Origin: UBA946 sp031550725
Lineage (GTDB): Bacteria > Bacillota > Clostridia > Oscillospirales > Ruminococcaceae
Assembly (NCBI GenBank): GCA_031550725.1
Contig: JAVBOH010000021.1
Coordinates: 70,253 to 134,252, forward strand
DNA: 64,000 nucleotides
Reading direction: 5' to 3'
Part shown: in pieces, positions 1-8,052 of the stretch
Layout: every line of letters starts with the position of its first letter
How positions within the stretch are numbered: the first letter of the stretch is position 1
The notes under the pieces: generated by a model
The model's input: only the letters and a program-made list of their open reading frames with translations
Database searches by the model: none
What the model was told of the DNA's origin: nothing
Program-made: the position numbers and the translations under genes

Positions 1-2
1 TT

Positions 3-293
3 GGATTACCTGTTGCAGTAAGAGCGATAATTTCATTATGGTTATGTGTATTTATGCTTAAAATTATTCGTATAAACAAATTTTATTTACTGGGAATTTT
101 GTTTTTAGCATTTGGAACATTCATATCATTGACTACAACTTCATCAGTATCAAATTTTACTGGAAAGCCTGTTCCAGAATTAATCAATATTATATGCATA
201 TTTGGGATAGCAGTTTTTAGCTTAATACTATTCATAATCGGATACATTTTAAACATGACAAAAAAGAGAAAACAAGAAATTCAAGCGAACTGA
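3..293 (+). CDS. C-terminal part of a membrane protein, cut by the window edge
   Basis: The frame ending at 293 is open all the way back to base 3, so the ATG at 54 is probably an internal methionine of a longer gene that starts outside the window. The visible 96 residues hold two clear hydrophobic segments, around YLLGILFLAFGTFISL and IICIFGIAVFSLILFIIGY. The protein ends in a basic tail (KKRKQE), which suggests a cytoplasmic C terminus. No family is recognised. It lies 13 bp upstream of the response regulator and may belong to the same transcript. Confidence 0.55.
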   Translation, partial: GLPVAVRAIISLWLCVFMLKIIRINKFYLLGILFLAFGTFISLTTTSSVSNFTGKPVPELINIICIFGIAVFSLILFIIGYILNMTKKRKQEIQAN

Positions 294-306
294 ATGGAGT
301 GGTATT

Positions 307-990
307 ATGCCTGATATACTTATAGCCGATGATGATATTCAAATAACAACTCTTATAGCTGACAGTCTTATTGATGACGGATATACTGTTGCTGTTGTGC
401 ATGATGGAAAAGCTGCTGTTGATACAGTAGGCAATCAGCAATTCAAGCTGATTATTCTTGATATAATGATGCCTGAGCTTAATGGCTTAGAAGTATGCAG
501 AAAAATTCGTGATAAAACCTCATGTCCAATAATTTTTGTGACAGCAAAAAACCGAACACTTGATACAGTTATTGGACTTGAAATCGGTGGTGATGATTAT
601 ATTACAAAACCATTTGTTGTTGAGGAATTAATCGCAAAAGTAAAGGCACATATAAGGCGTGATGAACGTACTAATTCTGTTGATAATTCTTCAATTTCAC
701 ATAAATTAGGTAAGCTTAAAATCTATCCAGAGCGTTATGAAGTATATAAGGATGATGAAAAAATCGAGCTGTCAACTCGTGAATTTCAACTGCTTATGTA
801 TCTTCATAATAATGTTGGACGAGTACTCACAAGAGAACAGATTTTTGATGAGGTATGGGGACTTGATTATTCAGATATTGGAACTGTTACCGTTACTATT
901 AAGAATTTGCGAGATAAAATTGACCCTGAAAATAGTTATATAAAGACTGTTTGGGGTGTTGGTTATAAGCTTGTTAAACCTGTGGAATAG
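307..990 (+). CDS. OmpR/PhoB-type response regulator
   Basis: This 227-aa cytoplasmic DNA-binding regulator has an N-terminal receiver with the acidic cluster DDD at residues 8-10, phospho-acceptor Asp52 in LDIMMP, the switch Thr in FVTAKN and the conserved Lys in YITKPF. A C-terminal winged helix follows (LSTREFQLLMYL and VWGVGYKLV). Length is normal for the family. The start ATG follows GGAGTGG. The partner kinase gene begins 22 bp downstream, so the two form a two-component system. The lipid-kinase and ABC-exporter operon after them is the likely target, because a repeated box (2397, 5924) precedes or follows those genes. The stimulus cannot be read from sequence. Confidence 0.93.
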   Translation: MPDILIADDDIQITTLIADSLIDDGYTVAVVHDGKAAVDTVGNQQFKLIILDIMMPELNGLEVCRKIRDKTSCPIIFVTAKNRTLDTVIGLEIGGDDYITKPFVVEELIAKVKAHIRRDERTNSVDNSSISHKLGKLKIYPERYEVYKDDEKIELSTREFQLLMYLHNNVGRVLTREQIFDEVWGLDYSDIGTVTVTIKNLRDKIDPENSYIKTVWGVGYKLVKPVE

Positions 991-1012
991 TTAAGTAGGA
1001 CGTGATAAAATA

Positions 1013-2305
1013 ATGAGTATAAAATATAAAACACCCGCCATAATGATGATTGTCTTTACTGTTAACATTATCATATTGCTGTTATTCTTCCAGTTTTATA
1101 GTCTGCCATATTTATCAAAAGGAATTGAGAAATATCAAGCAGGTGCTGAACAAATCACAAGTGAAATTTCATTAATGATTAATGGTGAAAGCTTAGAAAA
1201 TGGACTGGAAGTTTTAAATTTATATGCGCAAAATGATAATCAGATAAACTTTACTTTGCTTAATGGAGTCACCAAAGAACAGATAAATATTCCTGAAAAG
1301 CAAAGCGCTTCATGGGGATTTTCTGCATTTGAAAGTATAGAATTATCAGGTGTTAATTACACACTGTTTTTTAGACGTGACATAGGAATAATTCACTCAA
1401 TTGATGGTACATTATACCGTTTAACTGTGCTTGAACTTATAGTATTTGCAATTTCATTTGTGGTGTTTTGTATTATAATGCACGTTCGTTATGTGCGTCC
1501 GATACTTCGGTTAAAAGCAGAAACTGTTAACTTCTTAAAAAGTGGTACAAAGTTAAAGCCATCAAACAGACTTGATGAGCTTGGTGAGCTTGAAAACAGC
1601 TTTTATAATATGACCGAGGAATTGTCTAAAGAAAAAATTAAGCAGGATAGAATAATTGCATCTATTTCACATGATATAAAAACTCCGCTGACATCAATTC
1701 TCGGTTTTTCCGAGCGTATGATAAAGAAAAACCTTGATAAAGATAAACAAATGTCATATCTAAAAAACATTTATACGCAAGGCAAAAATATCGAAAATAT
1801 TATCGAGGATTTTGATGAATATTTAAGCTTTTCCATGAATAATAACCTTGTGTTGAAAGATGTAGAAATTTCATTTATATGCGACCTTTTAAGAGATGAA
1901 TATACAGATATTTGTATTGAAAAAGGTGCAGTTTTATCTGTATTAAATAATTGTCCTCAAAGTACAAAGACTTGTATTGATATAGCAAAGTTTCGCAGAG
2001 TTTTTGCTAATCTTATCGGCAATTCCATGAGGCATAATAATGTGCAGGAACTTCAGATAAGTATAACATTTACTGTGCAGAATAATATGGTTTTGATAAC
2101 CGTCGCTGACAATGGAAAAGGTGTTCCTGAGGATGTTATTTCTCATATATTTGAACCTTTTTATACATCCGACCAAAGCCGTAAGGTTTCAGGTTTAGGC
2201 TTATCAATATGCGAACAGATTGTATCATCTCATGATGGTATTATTAATGCACAGAATACTGAAACAGGATTTGAAGTCAAAATATCATTACCAATAAAAC
2301 AATAA
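1013..2305 (+). CDS. Membrane sensor histidine kinase
   Basis: This 430-aa kinase has TM1 near residues 8-28, an extracytoplasmic loop of about 105 residues, TM2 near 137-158 and a HAMP-like linker. The HisKA box is SISHDIKTPLTS with phospho-accepting His220. The ATPase has N box NLIGNSMRHNN, G1 DNGKGVP and G2 GLGLSICEQIV. It autophosphorylates and passes phosphate to the regulator at 307. The ATG follows GTAGGACGTG. The layout of sensor pair followed by lipid enzyme and ABC exporter resembles envelope-stress or peptide-detoxification modules, which is an inference. Confidence 0.92.
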   Translation: MSIKYKTPAIMMIVFTVNIIILLLFFQFYSLPYLSKGIEKYQAGAEQITSEISLMINGESLENGLEVLNLYAQNDNQINFTLLNGVTKEQINIPEKQSASWGFSAFESIELSGVNYTLFFRRDIGIIHSIDGTLYRLTVLELIVFAISFVVFCIIMHVRYVRPILRLKAETVNFLKSGTKLKPSNRLDELGELENSFYNMTEELSKEKIKQDRIIASISHDIKTPLTSILGFSERMIKKNLDKDKQMSYLKNIYTQGKNIENIIEDFDEYLSFSMNNNLVLKDVEISFICDLLRDEYTDICIEKGAVLSVLNNCPQSTKTCIDIAKFRRVFANLIGNSMRHNNVQELQISITFTVQNNMVLITVADNGKGVPEDVISHIFEPFYTSDQSRKVSGLGLSICEQIVSSHDGIINAQNTETGFEVKISLPIKQ

Positions 2306-2320
2306 AAAACATAACATTTA

Positions 2321-2366
2321 ATGGAGTATATGTATGATAAAATTCATGCATATACTCCATTTTTAT
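2321..2366 (+). terminator. Rho-independent terminator after the kinase gene
   Basis: Perfect 12-bp arms ATGGAGTATATG (2321-2332) and CATATACTCCAT (2349-2360) enclose a 16-nt loop and are followed by TTTTATTT. It ends the two-component transcript. Confidence 0.85.
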
Positions 2367-2390
2367 TTATTCTATACTGTCATAATTTTT

Positions 2391-2419
2391 CTTAATTTAT
2401 TTCCTCTTACCTCTTAATT
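2391..2419 (+). promoter_or_regulatory. Candidate response-regulator box, copy 1
   Basis: The core TTACCTCTTAATT, preceded by TTATTTCCTC, lies just after the terminator and upstream of the small peptide, lipid kinase and ABC genes. CTTAATT occurs at 2391 and again at 2413, a 22-bp period. A nearly identical block lies at 5924-5947. OmpR-type regulators bind tandem repeats of this kind upstream of weak -35 regions. Assignment to the regulator at 307 is inference. Confidence 0.4.
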
Positions 2420-2477
2420 AATTTTTATTATATTTATATTTAAGGGATACAAATATAAATTAAGGATGTGGTTTTAT

Positions 2478-2645
2478 ATGAAAATTTTAAAGGATACAAA
2501 ATATGTTAAACCAATTATTTTTGCAGTTGTAATTATACTATCATACTCATTATTTTTATTTACTTTTAGATTTAAAGATTGGGTGCTAGATGAAATAACA
2601 CACGCAAAAAATGTTATTTTACATAAATTCAAATGGTGGTGGTAA
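2478..2645 (+). CDS. Small single-pass membrane peptide
   Basis: This is a 55-residue reading frame with an ATG behind AAGGATGTGG and a long hydrophobic stretch (IIFAVVIILSYSLFLFTF), so one transmembrane helix with a short charged tail ending in three tryptophans. Its stop codon at 2643-2645 ends one base before the GTG start of the lipid-kinase gene, so the two are likely translationally coupled. No family is recognised. It could be a small subunit or stress peptide of the adjacent exporter module. Confidence 0.55.
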   Translation: MKILKDTKYVKPIIFAVVIILSYSLFLFTFRFKDWVLDEITHAKNVILHKFKWWW

Positions 2646-2646
2646 T

Positions 2647-3546
2647 GTGAAAATCAGAGCTGTTATAAACCTTGTATCAGGTAAAAACAATATGCATGAT
2701 GTAAAACAAAATGTGATTTTAAAGCTTAAAAATGATTTTAATTTGAGTGATGATGACATTTATTACACTACATATTCAAACGAAAATCTCAAGAAATCAT
2801 TTATAGAAAAGTGTGACATTCTTGTTGTTGCAGGTGGTGACGGAACACTTCATACTGTAATAAACAAAATCAAAGCATTTGGTCTTACTGTTCCAATTGC
2901 ATATCTTCCGACAGGTACAACAAATGATTTCGGCAGCTGTTTGTCACTCCCTCGTGATGCAGATAATTTTTGCAATATGCTCAATCAATACGAAATAAAA
3001 AATATTGACTTAGGGCTTGCAGGCAGCAAATATTTTCACTATGTTGTCGCAGGAGGAGCGATGACCTCAATAAGCTATACAACTAATCAAACACTTAAAA
3101 ACAAGTATGGTAAAATGGCATATTGCATGTCTGTTTTCCCACAGCTTAGCAGTACATTCAAAGGTATGAAGCTTAGAATTGAGAGCAAAGAAGTAGTTAG
3201 CAACGAGGATGCAATAATGTATTTTGTTGCCAGGTCTTCAGTTGTTGCAGGATTTAAAGGATTTATTCCTGATGCAAAAATTGATGATGGTATGCTTCAT
3301 GTTTTGATATTTAAGAAAACTAATCCTGTTGATGAACTTAGCTTGTTTTCCGATATTTTGAAAGGCAATGGCAGTCATCTGAAACGTTCGGATGTTATTT
3401 ATTTTACAACAAAAAGAGTGAGTATTATTCCAACTGATGCTGATATTTATAACGTTGGTTTGGATGGTGAGCTTTTGACTTCATACTCAGGTAGTATGGA
3501 AATTATTCCGTCAGGTCAAGCTATTTTAGTTCCGAAAAATATATGA
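2647..3546 (+). CDS. Diacylglycerol/sphingosine kinase family protein (YegS/BmrU-like)
   Basis: This is a 299-aa cytoplasmic lipid kinase of the DAGK catalytic family, expected to transfer phosphate from ATP to a membrane lipid such as diacylglycerol. Seen directly are the nucleotide signature VVAGGDGTLHTVINK and the following LPTGTTNDFG motif, both diagnostic, and the C-terminal DG-type motif near DGMLHVLIF. The GTG at 2647 is preferred over the ATG at 2611. The upstream frame there overlaps the small membrane peptide, and homology-like sequence begins at VKIRAVINLVSG. The purine- and G-rich stretch GGTGGTGG precedes the GTG. The gene sits 16 bp before the ABC exporter, suggesting a shared envelope role. 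Confidence 0.85.
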   Translation: MKIRAVINLVSGKNNMHDVKQNVILKLKNDFNLSDDDIYYTTYSNENLKKSFIEKCDILVVAGGDGTLHTVINKIKAFGLTVPIAYLPTGTTNDFGSCLSLPRDADNFCNMLNQYEIKNIDLGLAGSKYFHYVVAGGAMTSISYTTNQTLKNKYGKMAYCMSVFPQLSSTFKGMKLRIESKEVVSNEDAIMYFVARSSVVAGFKGFIPDAKIDDGMLHVLIFKKTNPVDELSLFSDILKGNGSHLKRSDVIYFTTKRVSIIPTDADIYNVGLDGELLTSYSGSMEIIPSGQAILVPKNI

Positions 3547-3562
3547 AAAAGTGGTTTTTACT

Positions 3563-5896
3563 ATGTCAAAGTTAGAAATTCAAAACATAAAAAAGGATTA
3601 CAATAAAGGTGAAATTGTTCATGTACTCAAAGGTGTTTCACTGTCATTTAATGATAACGAATTTGTTTCAATACTAGGGGCCTCAGGCTGTGGAAAAACG
3701 ACTCTCCTTAATATTATCGGCGGACTTGACCATTATGACGATGGCGATATTTTAGTTGATGCCGTTTCTACGAAAAATTATAATGATGCTGATTGGGATT
3801 CATACCGTAATCAAAAAATAGGATTTGTGTTTCAGAATTACAGTTTGATACCACATCTTTCGGTTTTGCAAAATGTTGAGCTTGCGTTATCCTTTGCAGG
3901 TATTAATGCTAAAGAAAAAAGACAGCGTGCAAAGGATATTCTCATAGAACTTGGCTTGGAAAAGGTGATTAATAAGAAACCAAATCAGCTTTCAGGTGGT
4001 CAGGCACAGCGTGTTTCTATCGCAAGAGCACTCGTCAATAACCCAGATATAATTCTTGCAGATGAGCCGACTGGTGCTCTTGACAGCGATACTGGTATTC
4101 ATGTTATGGAGTTACTAAAGAAAATATCCGAAACAAAGCTTGTTATCATGGTTACACACAATATAGAGCTTGCTCATGAATACAGCACTCGTATAATTGA
4201 GCTTTCTGACGGAATAGTCGTTAAGAAAAGTGAAACAATTACAGAAGAAAACAATATTGTTTCACAAAAATCAAAACAAAAGAAAACCTCCATTTCTCCT
4301 CTTACAGCACTTTCATTATCATTTAGAAATCTGCTTACAAAAAAGAGCAGAACATTTTTCACATCACTTGCAGGTGGTATTGGAATAATAGGTGTTGCAC
4401 TTATCCTGGCATTATCAGGCGGACTATCAAATTACATGGGTAGTATGCAAAGTGATTCATTATCGGATTATCCTATAACAATAAGCACCGCCGATGAAAA
4501 TATTTATACGGATATGAAACCTTATTATATTCGTTATCCTGACAGTAATGTGCTGTATCGTGATGATGAAAGTGAATATACAGTACCTCATAAAAATGTG
4601 CTTACTAATGAGTATCTTGATTATGTTTCTGCACTTGAAACTTCTATGCCAGACTCTATAAATTCAATTACATATGCATATAATATCCGTCTTAATCTTA
4701 TAAATCTTGTTCCGCAAAAGCAAGTCACCGATAATCAATTTATCACAACTGGTGTTGAGGAAGAAGTAGGTGTTATGAGCATGGGTGGTACATATATGCA
4801 GATAATGCCACAAAATACTGATTTTATATTGTCACAATATGATTTAATCGGCACAAATGCACGTTTGCCAGTGAGCGAAAATGAAGCTGTTCTCGTTGTT
4901 GATGAATATAATCAAATGGATGTGGATTTCTTTAATAAGCTTGGTATTCATAATGGAATAAATGAATATATGCTTACTGATTTTATCGGCAAATCAATTG
5001 CAAAGGTTCTGTCGAATGATGTATTCTATACTGAAAAGGATGGAGTATATTCTATGTCTGCTGTGGATGATTATGACCGTCTGCTTGAAAGCCCTGATGG
5101 TTTATATTTAACTGTTGTTGGTGTTTTACGTCCGAAATCAAGTGCTGCTGGAAACTACTTTAAAGAGGGTGTTGTATGCACTGGAGCTTTAATGGAATGG
5201 GGACTTGATAATGCTGTGAATTCAAAAATCAATACTGCACAAGCAGCTGCAGATTACGATATTCTGACGGGACTTCCGTTTGAGGATGAGAGCCAAAAAA
5301 CAAAGCAGCTACAACAGCTTGGTGTTATAACGATGCCTAAATCAATCAGCATTTATCCAGTCGATTTTGCTGCTAATGATGAAATAATGCTTTATCTTGA
5401 TGCGTGGAATTATGGCAAATCTAACACCGAACAAATCGTTTATACAAACAACGCAACTACACTAACAAGTGTAACAGGTTCATTAATTTCCACAGTCTAT
5501 TATGCACTTGTTGCATTTGCTTGCATATCACTTATTGTATCAGGTTTGATGATTGCGATAATTACATATGTGTCTGTCATTGAGAGAACAAAAGAAATCG
5601 GTATTCTGCGTTCAATAGGTGCTGGAAAGCAGGATATTGCTCATATTTTTGAGGCTGAAACATTAATCATCGGATTTATTTCAGGTGTTATAGGAATTAC
5701 AATATCAGGCTTGCTTACAATTCCAATTAATGCTGCTATTAAAGAAACAGCAGGTGTGCAAAATATTGCAGGACTTAATCCTGTTCAAATTATATTGCTT
5801 CTTCTGGGAAGTATGTTGTTGACACTTATTGCAGGCTATATTCCCACCTCAATGGCAGCACGAAAAGATCCTGTTACTGCTTTAAGGACGGAATGA
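3563..5896 (+). CDS. MacB-like ABC exporter, fused ATPase and FtsX-type permease
   Basis: This 777-aa fusion has an N-terminal ABC ATPase with Walker A GASGCGKTT (residues 39-47), signature LSGGQ (about 143) and Walker B IILADEPTG (about 163). A permease follows with TM1 near residue 265, a large extracytoplasmic domain of about 300 residues and three C-terminal helices typical of FtsX/MacB (around SLIVSGLMIAIITYVSVIERTK). The ATG at 3563 begins the conserved MSKLEIQ start; an in-frame GTG lies 12 bases upstream. Such transporters export peptides or lipids or act in antimicrobial resistance. Substrate is unknown. Confidence 0.9.
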   Translation: MSKLEIQNIKKDYNKGEIVHVLKGVSLSFNDNEFVSILGASGCGKTTLLNIIGGLDHYDDGDILVDAVSTKNYNDADWDSYRNQKIGFVFQNYSLIPHLSVLQNVELALSFAGINAKEKRQRAKDILIELGLEKVINKKPNQLSGGQAQRVSIARALVNNPDIILADEPTGALDSDTGIHVMELLKKISETKLVIMVTHNIELAHEYSTRIIELSDGIVVKKSETITEENNIVSQKSKQKKTSISPLTALSLSFRNLLTKKSRTFFTSLAGGIGIIGVALILALSGGLSNYMGSMQSDSLSDYPITISTADENIYTDMKPYYIRYPDSNVLYRDDESEYTVPHKNVLTNEYLDYVSALETSMPDSINSITYAYNIRLNLINLVPQKQVTDNQFITTGVEEEVGVMSMGGTYMQIMPQNTDFILSQYDLIGTNARLPVSENEAVLVVDEYNQMDVDFFNKLGIHNGINEYMLTDFIGKSIAKVLSNDVFYTEKDGVYSMSAVDDYDRLLESPDGLYLTVVGVLRPKSSAAGNYFKEGVVCTGALMEWGLDNAVNSKINTAQAAADYDILTGLPFEDESQKTKQLQQLGVITMPKSISIYPVDFAANDEIMLYLDAWNYGKSNTEQIVYTNNATTLTSVTGSLISTVYYALVAFACISLIVSGLMIAIITYVSVIERTKEIGILRSIGAGKQDIAHIFEAETLIIGFISGVIGITISGLLTIPINAAIKETAGVQNIAGLNPVQIILLLLGSMLLTLIAGYIPTSMAARKDPVTALRTE

Positions 5897-5923
5897 TATG
5901 TTTTTAGCATTAATTTATCATAA

Positions 5924-5947
5924 TTATTTCCTGCTTACCTCTTAATT
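5924..5947 (+). promoter_or_regulatory. Candidate response-regulator box, copy 2
   Basis: TTATTTCCTGCTTACCTCTT followed by AATT repeats the block at 2397-2419 with one extra base. It lies between the ABC exporter and the palindrome element, upstream of the degV fragment, and TATACT follows at about 5958. It may be a second promoter of the same regulon. Confidence 0.35.
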
Positions 5948-5970
5948 TTTATAGCTTATACTTATATCCC

Positions 5971-6131
5971 GCCAACCGTCACAAAATTCCATTTTGTGAC
6001 GAATGAAGCATAGCTTCATTTTTTCGTGCTACGCACGAAGGTTGGCTAAATAACGGAGGAACGTGCCACTATGTGGCAAATGCAAGCTCCGCTTGCATAC
6101 AAATTAGCGTAGCTAATTTGTAACGTTCCGT
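5971..6131. repeat. Two adjacent cloverleaf-like palindrome groups, six triloop hairpins
   Basis: Group 1 has outer arms GCCAACC (5971-5977) and GGTTGGC (6040-6046) enclosing three hairpins. Their arm lengths are 10, 8 and 7 bp (5978-6000, 6002-6020, 6023-6039) and their triloops are TCC, ATA and TAC. Group 2 has outer arms 6053-6064 and 6123-6131, with a 3-nt bulge, enclosing hairpins of 6, 8 and 10 bp (6064-6078, 6080-6098, 6099-6121) with triloops TAT, TCC and GTA. Nearly every base is paired. No gene lies inside. It may be a non-autonomous mobile repeat or a structured RNA element; the family is not recognised. Confidence 0.85.
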
Positions 6132-6181
6132 AGTATAAATAAAGAAAACCCAATCTTAAAAACAAAGGAGAAAGATATAAA

Positions 6182-6307
6182 ATGAACGGAAAAATTATTG
6201 TAGATAGCTGTTGTGATCTGACTAAACAAATGAGGCAGGAGCTGGATATTATTTCAGTGCCACTAACTATGTGTGTAGATAATCACCAGCTTATCCAATA
6301 CGCTTAA
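6182..6307 (+). pseudogene. 5' fragment of a DegV-family fatty-acid-binding protein gene
   Basis: A good ribosome site (AAAGGAG) precedes ATG. The first 35 or so residues match the DegV start (IIVDSCCDLT, then IISVPLT). After VDN the frame runs into reverse-strand IS5-type sequence and stops at 41 residues, whereas DegV proteins are about 280. The gene was cut by the insertion and the rest is missing from this locus. Confidence 0.75.
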
Positions 6308-6454
6308 TTGTGGTGGTCTCCCACCTTGTTTGTGTAACTTCTTATGTTCACACTCCAGTAATTCTAGCATTTGGACAAATGTTGGCTTTCTGATTCCGAA
6401 TATTTCTTGATATTTTTCTTATTTTAGTTCTTTTACTCTTTTTTCGTTATTCAT
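6285..6454 (-). mobile_element. IS5-family transposase N-terminal remnant
   Basis: Read on the minus strand from ATG 6454 it encodes the start of an IS5-type transposase, with conserved-looking FGIRKPTFVQML and KQGGRPPQLSVLDKL. A TAA interrupts it after 11 codons and the sequence ends inside degV. The catalytic DDE part is absent. It is a dead insertion-sequence fragment that separates degV from the MFS fragment. Confidence 0.7.
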
Positions 6455-6500
6455 TTTTTCATTTTACCATTTATTTTTTCCTTTTTGCAAGTTTTAGAAC

Positions 6501-6824
6501 AGGGCTATTCATGAAAGCAAGGGGAATTATCGTGAAATATGGTTGCTACCACTTGAGAGAATTGTGTCAGCATCCATTGGTATTCTGCTTGCATATTTTT
6601 TAATGGTGTCAGATTCAAATGGATTTAAGAAAATCTTTATTATTTCAATGATTCCGGCATTAATCGGTCCAATGTGCGTATTATTCGTTAAGTATAATAA
6701 AAAGAAAACAGCACCAAAGAAACTAAACTTCAGTTGGAAATTGTTGGATACGAGATTAAAGCTTTTTTTAATCATTATATTTATTTTCACTCTAAGAATA
6801 CACCAATTATTGCTAAAATATTAG
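6501..6824 (+). pseudogene. MFS transporter fragment
   Basis: The frame is open from about 6498 without a proper start. It encodes membrane segments (IVSASIGILLAYFLMV, then IISMIPALIGPMCVLFV) and a basic loop with KKKTAPKKLNFSW, typical of the middle of a major-facilitator permease. After IFTL (about 6798) the frame loses similarity and the YkvA-like sequence starts in another frame. Both ends are missing, so it is a remnant left by IS5 insertion and deletion. Confidence 0.6.
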
Positions 6825-7093
6825 GTGCAATAACTGTTGCATATGCACTTTCACCGATTGACTTAATACCTGATTTTATCCCAGTTTTAGGATATTTAGA
6901 TGATTTGATTATTCTCCCAGTACTTGTAGCACTAACAGTGAAATTTATACCTAAGGATGTGTTGGAACATAATCGACAGCAAGCAGAGAATTTGTGGTCG
7001 GATAAAAAGCCAAAAAAGTGGTACTACGCAGTACCTATTATTTTAATATGGTTGTTGGTCATTTGGTTGATTGTTAAAGCTATATTTTTTTAA
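6734..7093 (+). CDS. YkvA/DUF1232 membrane protein, possibly with a replaced N terminus
   Basis: The 119-aa frame contains the DUF1232 signature AYALSPIDLIPDFIPVLGYL followed by DDLIILPV, then a hydrophobic C-terminal helix (VPIILIWLLVIWLIVKAIFF). The function of this small membrane family is unknown. The first 20 or so residues overlap the MFS fragment in another frame, and family similarity seems to begin near KNTPIIAKIL (about 6795). The gene may therefore have lost its own start at a recombination junction. No clear ribosome site lies before 6734. Confidence 0.65.
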   Translation: MEIVGYEIKAFFNHYIYFHSKNTPIIAKILGAITVAYALSPIDLIPDFIPVLGYLDDLIILPVLVALTVKFIPKDVLEHNRQQAENLWSDKKPKKWYYAVPIILIWLLVIWLIVKAIFF

Positions 7094-7127
7094 GAGCGAA
7101 ATGTAATCATGCATGTATAGTATTGAG

Positions 7128-7156
7128 ATAAAATCAAATATAATGATTTTATTTTA
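7128..7156. terminator. Probable terminator after ykvA-like gene
   Basis: Arms ATAAAATCA (7128-7136) and TGATTTTAT (7144-7152) are followed by TTTAGAA. It lies between convergent genes and may serve both. Confidence 0.5.
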
Positions 7157-7200
7157 GAATTTTTAGACGTTCTAAATATGTGATTAGTATAAACTCATAC

Positions 7201-8052
7201 TTACCAAACTAACCTCTCCCAAAATTCCCCAATATCCATATTAATCCCCACCGAACGCTTATCAATTTCAGTCGGACATCCACATTCACCTTTATTAATA
7301 CAAGCATAAAAAGCATTAGGATTTTTATATGTCATCTGCCAGAATGGATATTTTATAATAACAGGAGTATTCATGCCAACGCCAAGTTCTAAGAATAATA
7401 TATGCTTATTTAAGTTATCATTTAGGAAATTTTCGTATCTGTTTTTAGCATTATGCCAACCATCATCCTGAACGAAAGTGTTATCACATCTAAGGTTGAT
7501 TGACATGATTTCATTACAAACAGGACACCTCGGTATAAGCTCTGTTGGGATTTTCATATCAGATTGTTCGTCAATCATCTTACGAATAACAGCTTCATTG
7601 TCATATGTTTTATTATGACATGCCTTAGAGCATTGAAACAAGCCATAATCACCTTGAGTATAGAATAATCTCTCTTTGTCAAAGCCTGCAAGCTGAAATT
7701 GATGGTCAACATTTGTAGTTATAACAAAATAATTTTTATCCTGAACTAGCTTTAGCAAGTCAAGATATGGCTTACCTACATCGACATCATATCTATTATA
7801 ATAAATATGTCTGCTCCAATAAGCAAAATATTCTTCCATGCTTTCATATGGATAAAAGCCAGCAGTATACATATCACCAAGATTATATTTTTCTATGAAA
7901 TCAGCGAAATATTTCTTGAAGCGTTCACCTGAATAAGTAAGTCCTGCTGATGTAGATAATCCTGAGCCAGCACCAATTACAATACAATCTGCATCTTCAA
8001 TTTCATATTTTAGTCTGACAATTTTATCGGAGAAGTTTTTTATAAATATCAT
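7201..8052 (-). CDS. Class M-type sirtuin (SirTM), NAD-dependent protein ADP-ribosyltransferase
   Basis: This 283-aa Sir2-fold protein has the NAD motif GAGSGLSTSAG (GAGxS type), TTNVDHQF in place of the usual TQNIDxLH, and TQGDYG in place of the catalytic HG. The usual catalytic His is therefore Gln. That change marks class M sirtuins, which ADP-ribosylate proteins instead of deacetylating them. Four cysteines (CSKACH, CPVC) form the zinc site. It overlaps the macrodomain gene by 29 bases, matching the known SirTM/macrodomain partnership in which the macrodomain reverses the modification. GcvH-L and LplA partners are not seen here. Confidence 0.85.
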   Translation of the reverse strand: MIFIKNFSDKIVRLKYEIEDADCIVIGAGSGLSTSAGLTYSGERFKKYFADFIEKYNLGDMYTAGFYPYESMEEYFAYWSRHIYYNRYDVDVGKPYLDLLKLVQDKNYFVITTNVDHQFQLAGFDKERLFYTQGDYGLFQCSKACHNKTYDNEAVIRKMIDEQSDMKIPTELIPRCPVCNEIMSINLRCDNTFVQDDGWHNAKNRYENFLNDNLNKHILFLELGVGMNTPVIIKYPFWQMTYKNPNAFYACINKGECGCPTEIDKRSVGINMDIGEFWERLVW

